From the NCBI GenBank assembly GCA_000961805.1, contig LADV01000321.1, forward strand, positions 1 through 25,027: a stretch of DNA of 25,027 nucleotides, written 5' to 3'. Shown one piece after another: positions 13,715 to 21,103 of the stretch. The DNA is from Peptococcaceae bacterium BRH_c23. Its GTDB lineage: Bacteria; Bacillota_B; Desulfitobacteriia; Desulfitobacteriales; Desulfitobacteriaceae. Both the position numbers and the translations under genes were made by a program. The stretch's first letter is position 1. Every line of letters starts with the position of its first letter. The notes below the pieces were generated by a model that worked only from the letters and a program-made list of their open reading frames with translations, had not been told where the DNA came from and did no database searches.

Positions 13715-15031
13715 GTGAGGTGTTTGTACATAGATATTTTTGATAAGTTAACTATCTTATCAGACTCAGCTAAATATGATGTCGCTTGCACCTCTAGTGG
13801 TGTCGACAGAAGTGGCAAGAAGGGCAGTATCGGTAGTGCTGCAAAAGCAGGCATATGTCATAGCTTTTCGGCTGATGGGCGGTGCATATCTTTGCTGAAA
13901 GTGCTGATGACAAATATCTGCGTCTTTGATTGCAAATACTGTGTGAATCGAGTGTCGAACGATACTGTAAGAGTTGCGTTTACGCCCCTTGAACTTGCAG
14001 AACTTACGATAAACTTCTACCGACGTAACTATATCGAGGGTTTATTTCTCAGTTCCGGGGTAATTAAAAGCCCTAACAACACTGTTGAGCAAATGATTAA
14101 GGCCCTTGAGTTATTGCGTAACGATTACCACTTTGGCGGCTATATTCATGTCAAGGCCATACCTGGAGCAGATAGCGAGCTGATTACACGCTTGGGACTC
14201 TTGGCCGATCGGATGAGTATTAACATTGAGCTTCCTTCCCAGGAGAGTCTGAAGCTATTAGCTCCAGACAAAACAAAGGAGTCCATCTTACGTCCTATGG
14301 GTCTAATTAGTAGTAAGATCCAGGAAACTAGTACGGATCTTGTAAAATACCATCATGTGCCAAAATTTGCGCCGGCTGGCCAGAGCACCCAGCTTATTGT
14401 TGGGGCGACATCGGATACAGATCATAAGATATTAACTCTAACCGAAGGGCTATATAAAAAATTCCACCTCAAAAGAGTCTTTTTCTCGGCCTATATGCCT
14501 GTTGCTGAACATTCACTCCTGCCAGCGCTTGATATTAAACCACCTCTAATGCGTGAGCATCGACTTTATCAGGCCGACTGGCTATTACGGTTTTATGGCT
14601 TTGAAGCAAAAGAACTGCTTGATGAGCAAAATCCCAATTTCAACTTACAGGTCGATCCTAAATGCAATTGGGCTCTTAATCATCTGGAGAAGTTTCCCCT
14701 TGAGATTAATAAAGCGCCGTATGAAATGCTTTTACGAGTGCCAGGAATTGGCGTGACCAGTGCCCTGCGTATTCTCACAGCTAGGAGAAGCGGTCCGCTT
14801 GATTTTGCGGGACTAAAAAAGATAGGTGTGGTACTAAAACGCGCACAGTATTTCATTACCTGTAAGGGAAAGATCATGGAGGGTCTAAAAATTACATCAG
14901 ATGGAGCCATTGGAGTGCTGATGGCTGACCAGTACAAGCTGCCATCACACTATCCTGAACAGCTGTCACTTTTTAATGAGCCTCTCATTACCAGAGAGGA
15001 TGTGCAGCAATGTCTGACAGGACAGATTTAG
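13715..15031 (+). CDS. Radical SAM protein, putative DNA modification/repair
   Basis: A 438-residue radical-SAM enzyme of the group annotated as putative DNA modification/repair proteins (TIGR03916 type). The [4Fe-4S]/SAM cluster motif is CVFDCKYC (C69, C73, C76), preceded by the family opening AKYDVACTSSGVDRSG. The middle holds the barrel, with SINIELPSQESLKLLAPDKT and RPMGLISSKIQE. The C-terminus has a helix-hairpin-helix DNA-binding motif, LLRVPGIGVTSALRILTARR. The start is uncertain: GTG 13715 lies only about 10 bases after the predicted transcription start, while TTG 13724 matches the family N-terminus better. The next gene overlaps its end by 22 bases, and these two are a known conserved pair. 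The actual substrate is not established; a photoproduct-lyase-like role has been suggested by resemblance to SplB. Confidence 0.88.
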   Translation: MRCLYIDIFDKLTILSDSAKYDVACTSSGVDRSGKKGSIGSAAKAGICHSFSADGRCISLLKVLMTNICVFDCKYCVNRVSNDTVRVAFTPLELAELTINFYRRNYIEGLFLSSGVIKSPNNTVEQMIKALELLRNDYHFGGYIHVKAIPGADSELITRLGLLADRMSINIELPSQESLKLLAPDKTKESILRPMGLISSKIQETSTDLVKYHHVPKFAPAGQSTQLIVGATSDTDHKILTLTEGLYKKFHLKRVFFSAYMPVAEHSLLPALDIKPPLMREHRLYQADWLLRFYGFEAKELLDEQNPNFNLQVDPKCNWALNHLEKFPLEINKAPYEMLLRVPGIGVTSALRILTARRSGPLDFAGLKKIGVVLKRAQYFITCKGKIMEGLKITSDGAIGVLMADQYKLPSHYPEQLSLFNEPLITREDVQQCLTGQI

Positions 15032-15876
15032 TCTACGCCTATGATGGCAGTTTTGCAGGACTGATGTGTTGTATCTTCGAAAGCTACGATCAAAAGGAAA
15101 ACCCCAACCTTATTCGGCCTCCTGGTGTACAACAGAGCCTTTTTGATACTGCGAAATGGATTGAAACGGACGAACATAAGGCGGATAGGGTTTATAACTC
15201 GATTCCTTTGAAGATATCTTCCCAAGCACAGGAATTAGTTAAACTTGGATTTTTAACCTGTAATCCGCGCAAAGAATTGTTAATCTATCATTTCCTGCGT
15301 TTGGGGTTTAAACACGGCAGCAAGGTTATGACGATGCTCACGAATGATGCCGTCTGTTCCCTCCAAAAGGCAGTTCGCCATTTAACCTCCGAAAGCCATA
15401 AGCTCACAGGATTTCTGCGATTTTCCGTCTATGGAGAAGTGCTCGTGGCGGTGATAGAACCTAAAAACTTGGTATTACCCCTATTATCTGCGCATTTTTG
15501 TGACCGTTTCCGCAACGAAACGTTTATGATTTATGATAAAACCCACAGTATGGCCTTAATTTATCGCGAGCAAAAGGCAGAACTTATGTTCGTCGCTGAG
15601 TTAACCTTGCCAGAAGTCGAAGGATCTGAGATTGAGTACCGTCGTTTATGGAGACAATTCTATAAAACGATTGCCATTGAAGGTAGGAATAACCCACGCT
15701 GTCGTATGACTCTGATGCCGAAACGGTATTGGGGTCAAATGACCGAATTTAACGAAACGGATGAACAGAAATCTAGAGGGCCAGATCAATGGCGCGTCGC
15801 AGAAACTGCCACTGAGACACTACCAACTTCGATGGTGTCTTTAGATTCCCCATTCTCATATCCAACACGCAAATGA
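15010..15876 (+). CDS. TIGR03915/DUF4130-type putative DNA-repair partner protein
   Basis: A 288-residue protein with the opening YAYDGSFAGLMCCIFESYDQ, typical of the TIGR03915/DUF4130 family encoded beside the radical-SAM putative repair enzyme. The central part has RHLTSESHKLTGFLRFSVYG and the downstream part has DRFRNETFMIYDKTHSMALI and WRQFYKTIAIEGRNNPRCRM, ending MPKRYWGQMTEF. The C-terminal 35 residues are polar and probably disordered. Its start lies inside the radical-SAM gene (22-base overlap), showing translational coupling and joint function. Family members are thought to bind DNA as part of a base-repair pair, but no biochemical activity is known to me. A strong terminator follows. 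Confidence 0.85.
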   Translation: MSDRTDLVYAYDGSFAGLMCCIFESYDQKENPNLIRPPGVQQSLFDTAKWIETDEHKADRVYNSIPLKISSQAQELVKLGFLTCNPRKELLIYHFLRLGFKHGSKVMTMLTNDAVCSLQKAVRHLTSESHKLTGFLRFSVYGEVLVAVIEPKNLVLPLLSAHFCDRFRNETFMIYDKTHSMALIYREQKAELMFVAELTLPEVEGSEIEYRRLWRQFYKTIAIEGRNNPRCRMTLMPKRYWGQMTEFNETDEQKSRGPDQWRVAETATETLPTSMVSLDSPFSYPTRK

Positions 15877-15896
15877 GACCTAACATGATGATATAT

Positions 15897-15934
15897 GCCT
15901 CCAACATGTTTTTGACGTGTTGGAGGCTTTATGT
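15897..15934 (+). terminator. Rho-independent terminator after the repair pair
   Basis: GCCTCCAACA (15897-15906) pairs with TGTTGGAGGC (15918-15927) around an 11-base loop, followed by TTTATGTTT. Confidence 0.75.
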
Positions 15935-16051
15935 TTGCCGAGAAGTCGAATTGGGTTATAAAGGAAACTTACTTTGCCGTGATGGCATGGCATCGTAAGG
16001 GACCACTGAAGAAGTTGGAGTCTTAGTAGCGGTTATCCATCGGATAACAGG

Positions 16052-16360
16052 TTGGAGGCGTTAGTGGCAATAGCGTTATTAGTAACCATCTTTTTGAAGG
16101 TTTGCGTTTTTTACTATGCAACCGTTTTAGGTATTGCTCAGTTATTAAAACTACGCTCCTATGTCCCTTTAGTTATCCCAATAGGTATCATAGGAATTTC
16201 AATTGCTCTTTCCAATGAATCTACTATGCAATTCAGCTATTCAGCAAAGAATACATACCCCGTCTTCGCTATGCCGTTTTACATCGGGCTTCCACTTTTG
16301 TCACTGTTTATAGCTAAGGTACGCAATTTGCCTAAGCAGAAGGAATGGAAAGCTAAATGA
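16052..16360 (+). pseudogene. C-terminal remnant of a GerAB-type spore germination permease
   Basis: 102 residues with three hydrophobic helices. RLEALVAIALLVTIFLKVCV (including the codon just before the TTG), YYATVLGIAQLLKLRSYVPL, and the final FYIGLPLLSLFIAKVRNLPK match the last quarter of GerAB/endospore germination permeases, which are normally about 360 residues. The first two-thirds are missing, no proper start is seen (TTG at 16052, no Shine-Dalgarno), and the frame is closed by a TGA at 16007. The fragment is therefore a deletion remnant. It overlaps by ATGA the small membrane-protein gene that follows, which preserves the old operon junction. It also shows that the host lineage forms spores. 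Confidence 0.65.
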
Positions 16361-16575
16361 TCTTTTTGCTTATCAGTGTTTTTATCGGTATTATTCTGTT
16401 TGAAGTTCCGAGTCTTATTAGGAATAAGCATTGGCGGGAACGAGTTGTCTTTTCAAGTTTGCTTTTTTTAGCATTCATACTAACATCACTACAAACAGTT
16501 GGAGTACAACTACCCAACCCTTCCAAAGGGATCGATTTTTTGGTAAGGGACGTGTTGCATCTAAACTATAAATAA
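16357..16575 (+). CDS. Small membrane protein linked to the germination remnant
   Basis: 72 residues: an N-terminal helix (MIFLLISVFIGIILFEVPSL), a basic loop RNKHWRER, a second helix (VVFSSLLFLAFILTSLQTVG) and a short tail with PNPSKGIDFLVRDVL. The start overlaps the stop of the GerAB remnant by four bases, so it was coupled to that gene. Small two-helix proteins are found next to germination receptor genes in Clostridia, which suggests a role with the receptor, but I cannot name the family. With its partner broken, it may now be silent or on its way to loss. A terminator follows directly. Confidence 0.55.
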   Translation: MIFLLISVFIGIILFEVPSLIRNKHWRERVVFSSLLFLAFILTSLQTVGVQLPNPSKGIDFLVRDVLHLNYK

Positions 16576-16589
16576 TTTCAGACAGAATG

Positions 16590-16625
16590 GCAAAAAAACC
16601 AGCTCCTTAATGAGGTGGTTTTTTG
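16590..16625 (+). terminator. Terminator after the small membrane protein
   Basis: GCAAAAAAACCAGCTC pairs with GAGGTGGTTTTTTGC around TTAAT, giving a U-rich 3' arm. The A-rich 5' arm makes it potentially bidirectional. Confidence 0.75.
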
Positions 16626-16678
16626 CACCCTTAGAGCCCATGCTACTGCACTGTATCATGGATGTCACGGTTAAGGAT

Positions 16679-16720
16679 GGCAAAGTTCCTTGTATAGAAC
16701 TTTGCCTATTTGTTGCTTTC
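16679..16720 (+). terminator. Leader hairpin upstream of the NlpC/P60 gene
   Basis: A perfect 10-bp stem GGCAAAGTTC (16679-16688)/GAACTTTGCC (16697-16706) has an 8-base loop and is followed by TATTTGTTGCTTTC. It resembles an intrinsic terminator about 100 bases before the gene and could be an attenuator if the promoter lies upstream of it; no promoter was located with confidence. Confidence 0.5.
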
Positions 16721-16751
16721 TGGCTAACTAAACAAGGGATTTCGGGGTTTT

Positions 16752-16814
16752 ATGACGAATATACTTGAAGAAATCTTAGATAGATTAGGGGAGTTAGAGG
16801 AGTTGTTGAGATGA
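16752..16814 (+). CDS. Possible 20-residue leader microprotein
   Basis: ATG 16752 opens a frame encoding MTNILEEILDRLGELEELLR, ending in TGA that overlaps the ATG of the NlpC/P60 gene (ATGA). The product would be an amphipathic, Leu/Glu-rich helix. GGGG lies five bases upstream as a weak Shine-Dalgarno, and the GGGGAG/GAGGAG inside the frame serves the next gene. It could simply provide translational coupling, or be chance. Confidence 0.35.
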   Translation: MTNILEEILDRLGELEELLR

Positions 16815-17995
16815 ATAATAGAGATCTAATACAGAAGACTACCTTAGTCAGCATCATAGGAGTCTTTCTTTTAGTAGCGTCATCAATTCCTGTGCGAGCT
16901 GAAAACTTACAACAACAACTCAATCAATCCAAACAGCAAGCTAATCAAATAAATGGGGTCTTAAGTGAACAAAAGGCTAAGGTGGCGGGTGTAACCCAAC
17001 AGGTGCAAGCACTTAAGCAATCCGTTGAGGTTTTAAATAGTAGCATTGCCCGAGACCAAGCAAAATTAACTGAGGAACAAAGTAACCTTAAAAAGCTGGA
17101 AGAACAGCAGCAGAAACTTGAGGAACAACGAAAAGAGAATATTGAAGCATTAGGGCACATTTTAAGGAATAACTACGAAGAGGGTGCTACGACGTATTTG
17201 GCAGTTTTGTTTGAAGCCGAAAACTTAGCGGATTTTATGGATCGCGCTGAAAATATTCAGATGCTTGTAGGATCCTATGGTAAGCTGCATGATAATCTGA
17301 TCGTGTTGAGCGAAGCCTTGAATAGCCAAAAGGAACTTATCAATCAAAAAAAGGATACGATTCAAGCTGCAATACAGGGGACAACTCAAACACAGCAATC
17401 TGTGCAGCAGGTGTTAGATAAGCAACAAACTATTCTAGCTCAATTAAGTACAGATGAGAAAGCCATCATGAACGCTGCTCTTTCTGCCCAGGCCAAGGTA
17501 AGTCGAATAGAAAAATTAATTGAACAAGAAAAACTCGAGGCAGCGTATGCTGCTAAGACTCCAACTCACTCCTCTAGTGGGGCTGATTCTAGCGCAGGAG
17601 TGGCTGGTACTGTTCAAGTTTCAGGTGGAGTGCAACAGATTCTGAATTATGCCGCTCAGTTTTTAGGTACACCCTATGTTTGGGGGGGGACGAAAGCATC
17701 ACCGGGTTTTGACTGCTCAGGATACACCCAGAGCATATACCGACATTTTGGGATAACCTTGAGTCGAGTCTCTGAGCAGCAGTTTTTAAATGGAGTTTCA
17801 GTTTCGCGTTCTGACTTACGTCCAGGTGATTTAGTATTTTTCAGTACTTATCACTCTGGAGCTTCTCATGTTGCAATCTACACTGGGAAAAATACTATGA
17901 TTCATTCGTCCTCAGGCGGAGTTTCTTACGATGACATGACAGACGCTTACTGGTCTAAGCGTTATCTTGGGGCTCGGCGCGTAATCGCTCCCTAA
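16811..17995 (+). CDS. Secreted NlpC/P60 peptidoglycan endopeptidase with coiled coil
   Basis: A 394-residue secreted cell-wall hydrolase. It begins with a signal peptide (TTLVSIIGVFLLVASSIPVRA). A long Gln/Glu-rich coiled coil follows (about 32-245), as in PcsB/CwlO-type proteins that are activated by FtsEX-like partners. A Ser/Gly linker (about 250-270) leads to the C-terminal NlpC/P60 domain. The catalytic Cys302 is in GFDCSGYTQ, and histidines are H353 in ASHVAIYTG and H365 in MIHSSSGG, with the substrate-groove motif GTPYVWGGTKASPGFDC. It should cleave stem-peptide bonds (D-Glu to diamino acid). Its ATG overlaps a possible 20-codon leader frame. The gene stands alone between two terminators. 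Family assignment is firm; its cellular occasion (growth, division or sporulation) is open. Confidence 0.92.
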   Translation: MNNRDLIQKTTLVSIIGVFLLVASSIPVRAENLQQQLNQSKQQANQINGVLSEQKAKVAGVTQQVQALKQSVEVLNSSIARDQAKLTEEQSNLKKLEEQQQKLEEQRKENIEALGHILRNNYEEGATTYLAVLFEAENLADFMDRAENIQMLVGSYGKLHDNLIVLSEALNSQKELINQKKDTIQAAIQGTTQTQQSVQQVLDKQQTILAQLSTDEKAIMNAALSAQAKVSRIEKLIEQEKLEAAYAAKTPTHSSSGADSSAGVAGTVQVSGGVQQILNYAAQFLGTPYVWGGTKASPGFDCSGYTQSIYRHFGITLSRVSEQQFLNGVSVSRSDLRPGDLVFFSTYHSGASHVAIYTGKNTMIHSSSGGVSYDDMTDAYWSKRYLGARRVIAP

Positions 17996-18071
17996 ACGCA
18001 GTAAGAAAATAGTAGTAGCTGATGCTAAGCGCAAATCACTCCATTAGATCATGATTAGATTATGAAACCAA

Positions 18072-18127
18072 AAAAGAAGGCGTGTTCTCTACCTTGGTAA
18101 TAATTTACCAGTAGGAACGCCTTCTTT
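18072..18127. terminator. Bidirectional terminator after the NlpC/P60 gene
   Basis: AAAAGAAGGCGT (18072-18083) pairs with ACGCCTTCTTTT, with an inner TGGTAA/TTACCA stem and one bulge. A and T runs flank both sides, so it can stop transcription from either direction. Confidence 0.8.
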
Positions 18128-18134
18128 TCTTATA

Positions 18135-18177
18135 CTCGTCAGAAAGAATAACTTTATGTTATATACTTTCTGACGAG
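18135..18177. repeat. Palindromic intergenic repeat, copy 2
   Basis: A 43-base imperfect palindrome with arms CTCGTCAGAAAG and CTTTCTGACGAG (perfect 12-bp stem) around an AT-rich centre. It shares almost all positions with the degenerate copy at 13605-13646. It has no T run of its own and no open frame, and behaves like a REP/MITE-type dispersed element. Confidence 0.65.
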
Positions 18178-18224
18178 CATAAATGCAGTTAAGGCGACCG
18201 TCTTCGCTCAGGCTGACAGAATGA

Positions 18225-18281
18225 CTAATACGTGCGAAGACAGTGTCTGCAAGAAGGCTAATACGCGCGAAGACAGTGTCT
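18225..18281. repeat. Two 24-bp direct repeats, 33-bp period
   Basis: CTAATACGTGCGAAGACAGT.. (18225-18248) recurs at 18258-18281 with one substitution (T to C). Each unit contains the near-palindrome GAAGACAGTGTCTTC (complete only in the second), and AGGCTA at 18255-18260 can pair with TAGCCT at 18292-18297. It is a structured non-coding tract just beyond the flavin-reductase stop. Confidence 0.55.
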
Positions 18282-18303
18282 TCGTGGGCGCTAGCCTAAT
18301 TAT

Positions 18304-18870
18304 CTATAGGCTTATTTTTTTGGAATAACCGAAAGAACCTAGCTTTTCGGAAATGGAACGGTATTCTCTCAGGCAATATCCGAAGGGCTGGATTTTGTCA
18401 ATATCGGGACGGGCGTGAGAATCAAGCACATCTTCATTGTAATGAATCGCTAGAATCTCGGAGATAAAGACGTCATGACTACCGAGGAAAATGACGTTCT
18501 TGACGTTGCACTCGAGATTTACGGGACATTCGGCTATTAACGGTGCTTTTACATAGGTAGCCGAGTAGGGAGTTAACCCTGTTTCAAGAAATTTGTTGGC
18601 ATCCCGTCCGGAAACAAGACCACAATAGTCTACGACGTTCACTTGGGATACTGACGGAATGTTGATCACAAATTCACCCGATTCTTTAATCAACTTGTGG
18701 GAATGTCTAACAGGATTGAGGCTTATGTAGAGCATTGGGGGTTCGGAATTTAGAATTCCTGTCCAAGCAATCGTTATGATGTTCGGATCATACCCCGCGA
18801 GAAGAGACGTGACCAAGACATTGGGAACCGGTAAAAGATCAGTAGAGGGTTTTTTCATAATTTTATTCAT
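18304..18870 (-). CDS. Flavin reductase-like, FMN-binding protein
   Basis: 188 residues of the flavin-reductase-like FMN-binding split-barrel family. The opening LPVPNVLVTSLLAGYDPNII and ITIAWTGILNSEPPMLYISL follow the family pattern (A/TW-x-G position for FMN phosphate). RHSHKLIKESGEFVINIPS and the middle SGRDANKFLETGLTP are also typical. Members bind FMN and either reduce it with NAD(P)H or act as flavoredoxin-type electron carriers; in anaerobes the latter is common. ATG 18870 has AAAGGAG eight bases upstream. It is a single gene, divergent from the buk/ptb operon, with tandem repeats just past its stop. The partner cannot be inferred from context. Confidence 0.82.
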   Translation of the reverse strand: MNKIMKKPSTDLLPVPNVLVTSLLAGYDPNIITIAWTGILNSEPPMLYISLNPVRHSHKLIKESGEFVINIPSVSQVNVVDYCGLVSGRDANKFLETGLTPYSATYVKAPLIAECPVNLECNVKNVIFLGSHDVFISEILAIHYNEDVLDSHARPDIDKIQPFGYCLREYRSISEKLGSFGYSKKISL

Positions 18871-19122
18871 AGATTCCGCTCCTTTCGGTTCATGAATTTA
18901 ATCCTTAAGTTTAGCTAACAACTAAGCTATGATGAACAGTGTTGCTGGCATTCAGGATGAGATACAACTCAGCTATTGTGTAAAAAGTAAAATCAATTAT
19001 TACACTTTAAAATCTATGATTCTTTCTAAGATTCTAGCCCTGAGTTTACGTGAGACTAAATTATTAATATTTCGACATTTTATGATATAATTAAAGGATG
19101 CTTTTCAGAAGGAGGTTATGTT
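18871..19122. promoter_or_regulatory. Divergent intergenic region with buk promoter
   Basis: An extended -10, TGATATAAT (19083-19091, TATAAT at 19086-19091), serves buk; the -35 is poor, as is usual with a TGn extension. A 6-bp inverted repeat GTGTAA (18978-18983)/TTACAC (19000-19005) lies about 80 bases upstream and is a possible operator. The spacing does not match a standard Rex or CRP-type site. Confidence 0.5.
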
Positions 19123-20187
19123 TTGAAAGTACTCGCCATTAATCCAGGTTCAACTTCTACAAAAATCGCAGCCTACGAAAACGAGACTTGCCTTTGGAAA
19201 TATGGAATTGATCACGCAGCCAGTGAAATTAACGCGTTTACCCGTGTCGGAGATCAATACGGATATCGAATCGAGCAGATTTTAGAAGTGATTGACGATC
19301 ATGGGACACCCTTAGATGTTTTTGAGGGGATCGTGGGACGGGGTGGTTTACTCAATCCTTTAGTGGGGGGCACCTATTTGGTGGATGCCTCCTTAGAGGA
19401 CACGTTACATAATGCACCCGGTGGGGAACATGCTTCTAACTTAGGTGGAATTATTGCCTATCACCTGGGGCAAAGAATCAACGTTCCAGTCTTTATTGTG
19501 GATCCTGTGTCAGTCGACGAAATGGAACCGGTAGCGAGGCTTTCCGGACTTCCGGAATTATCTCGCTTAAGTCAATCACATGTCTTAAATATGAAGGCTG
19601 TTGCCCGCAAAGTAGCCCAAGAACTCGGGAAAACATATCAGGACTTGAACTTAATTATCGCGCATTTAGGGGGGGGGATTTCAGTCGCCCCACACCGCAA
19701 AGGGAAAATGCTGGATGTTAATAATGCCAATAATGAGGGTCCATATTCAGTCGAACGCTGTGGGACATTACCTTCCTTTCAACTCGTCAAACTGTGCTAT
19801 TCCGGCAAATATTCGGAAAAGGAAATGCTGACTAAACTTCTCAAAACAGGCGGTATGTTCGCTTACCTTGGAACAAAAGATGCACGAGAAGCTGAGCAGA
19901 GAATGAAGGTAGGGGACTCGGACGCCAAACTTGTACTGGAAGGCCTCTGTTATCAAGTGGCTAAGGAAATTGGCGCGATGGCCACCGTATTGGCTGGAGA
20001 AGTTGATCGAATTGTTTTAACGGGTGGACTCGCTCATTCTGAATTTATCACTCAAGAAGTTATTCGTCGTGTCTCATTTATTTCTCCTGTTGTAGTAGTA
20101 CCAGGTGAAGAAGAGATGGAAGCTTTGGCCTTGGGTGCCTTAAGAGTCCTTAGAGGAGAAGAAAAAGCCTTGATCTACGAAGGATAA
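19123..20187 (+). CDS. buk: Butyrate kinase
   Basis: A 354-residue ASKHA-family kinase that converts butyryl-phosphate (or branched-chain acyl-phosphate) and ADP to the acid and ATP. The family motif LAINPGSTSTKIAAYENE is at the N-terminus. VEGIVGRGGL-type residues (FEGIVGRGGLLNPLVGGTYL) and the adenosine region NLIIAHLGGGISVAPHRKGK and RIVLTGGLAHSEF are intact. Length matches Buk rather than acetate kinase (about 400). The TTG start has AGAAGGAGG seven bases upstream. An ATG at 19118 sits out of frame, too close to the Shine-Dalgarno, and stops after two codons. The gene is followed at once by ptb; together they conserve ATP from acyl-CoA. Order buk-ptb is the reverse of Clostridium acetobutylicum. 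Confidence 0.93.
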   Translation: MKVLAINPGSTSTKIAAYENETCLWKYGIDHAASEINAFTRVGDQYGYRIEQILEVIDDHGTPLDVFEGIVGRGGLLNPLVGGTYLVDASLEDTLHNAPGGEHASNLGGIIAYHLGQRINVPVFIVDPVSVDEMEPVARLSGLPELSRLSQSHVLNMKAVARKVAQELGKTYQDLNLIIAHLGGGISVAPHRKGKMLDVNNANNEGPYSVERCGTLPSFQLVKLCYSGKYSEKEMLTKLLKTGGMFAYLGTKDAREAEQRMKVGDSDAKLVLEGLCYQVAKEIGAMATVLAGEVDRIVLTGGLAHSEFITQEVIRRVSFISPVVVVPGEEEMEALALGALRVLRGEEKALIYEG

Positions 20188-20194
20188 AAATGGA

Positions 20195-21103
20195 GTGAAA
20201 AAAGTGCGATTTAGCGGATTTGAATCTCTACAAGAAAGAGCGAAGAGCATAGGTCGGGTAAAGGTTGCAGTGGCTTCTGCTGCTGATAAAGATATCTTAG
20301 AAGCTATCAAATTAGCCCAAAATGAAGGGTTAATTACCCCTGTTCTGGTCGGAGATGTTGACCTGATTAAGAGATTAGCTCAAGATATCGGGTTAGACTT
20401 AGAAAACGCTGAACTGATTCAGGAACCATGTCCCGTTGCTGCCGCCAATAAGGCTGTAGATGCCATCGAGGATGGGCGAGCGCATTTTTTAATGAAGGGT
20501 ATAGTCAACAGCGCAGATTTTCTGCGGGCAGTGCTTAGATCAGATCGAGGACTGAGAACTGGGCGCTTACTCAGTCACCTTTCCGCATTTCAAGTTCCAG
20601 GTTTTTCTCGTTTGCTGTTTATGTCCGACGGGGGGATAAATATTGCTCCGGATTTGATGCAAAAAAAAGAAATCTTGGAGAACAGCTTGTTATATTTAAA
20701 GGATATTGGAATGGATTTGATAAAGGTTATCGCTCTGGCAGCTAATGAAGTGGCGAGCACTAAAATGCCGGCGACCATGGATGCCGAAGCTTTAGCCGGG
20801 ATGAGTCGAGCCGGAGAATTCCAGGGTGCGATCGTGGAAGGTCCATTAGCTCTGGATGGAGCTGTAAGTGCAGCCGCCTTGAAACATAAGGGGATCAAGA
20901 GTCAGATCAACGGGGATGTGGATTTAATCTTAGTTCCTACGATCGAAGCAGGAAATGTTTTAGCAAAATCTTTAGTGTACTTTGCTGGAGCAACAATGGC
21001 GGGGATCGTCCTTGGGGCAAAAGTGCCCATCGTTCTAACCTCAAGAAATGATACTCCAAGGAGTAAGTTCATGGCCTTAACCATGGCTGCTATGAGTCGA
21101 TAG
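20195..21103 (+). CDS. ptb: Phosphate butyryltransferase
   Basis: Transfers the acyl group of butyryl- or branched-chain acyl-CoA to phosphate, feeding butyrate kinase. It is 302 residues, of the usual length. The phosphate acetyl/butyryltransferase fold is shown by VKVAVASAADKDILEAIKLA, HFLMKGIVNSADFLRAVLR, LLFMSDGGINIAPDLMQK, FQGAIVEGPLALDGAVS and the C-terminal GAKVPIVLTSRNDTPRSKF. GTG 20195 is the longest start; a second GTG at 20204 has GGAGTG six bases before it and would remove three residues. It lies seven bases after buk and is certainly co-transcribed with it. Its stop is followed in the same frame by a fragment resembling a ferredoxin oxidoreductase subunit. The substrate could be isobutyryl/isovaleryl-CoA if the original operon included a 2-oxoacid oxidoreductase. 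Confidence 0.93.
   Translation: MKKVRFSGFESLQERAKSIGRVKVAVASAADKDILEAIKLAQNEGLITPVLVGDVDLIKRLAQDIGLDLENAELIQEPCPVAAANKAVDAIEDGRAHFLMKGIVNSADFLRAVLRSDRGLRTGRLLSHLSAFQVPGFSRLLFMSDGGINIAPDLMQKKEILENSLLYLKDIGMDLIKVIALAANEVASTKMPATMDAEALAGMSRAGEFQGAIVEGPLALDGAVSAAALKHKGIKSQINGDVDLILVPTIEAGNVLAKSLVYFAGATMAGIVLGAKVPIVLTSRNDTPRSKFMALTMAAMSR

Noticed and set aside
15930..16025. 31-codon frame (starts MFAEKSNWVIKET) before the GerAB remnant
   Set aside because: It begins at the end of the terminator, has no Shine-Dalgarno and does not join the GerAB frame; considered chance.
16626..16810. c-di-AMP (ydaO-type) riboswitch before the NlpC/P60 gene
   Set aside because: Such riboswitches often precede cell-wall hydrolases in Firmicutes, but the conserved core sequences were not seen; only a simple hairpin is present.
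18225..18281. CRISPR array
   Set aside because: Only two repeat units with a 9-base gap; no spacers of proper length and no cas genes.
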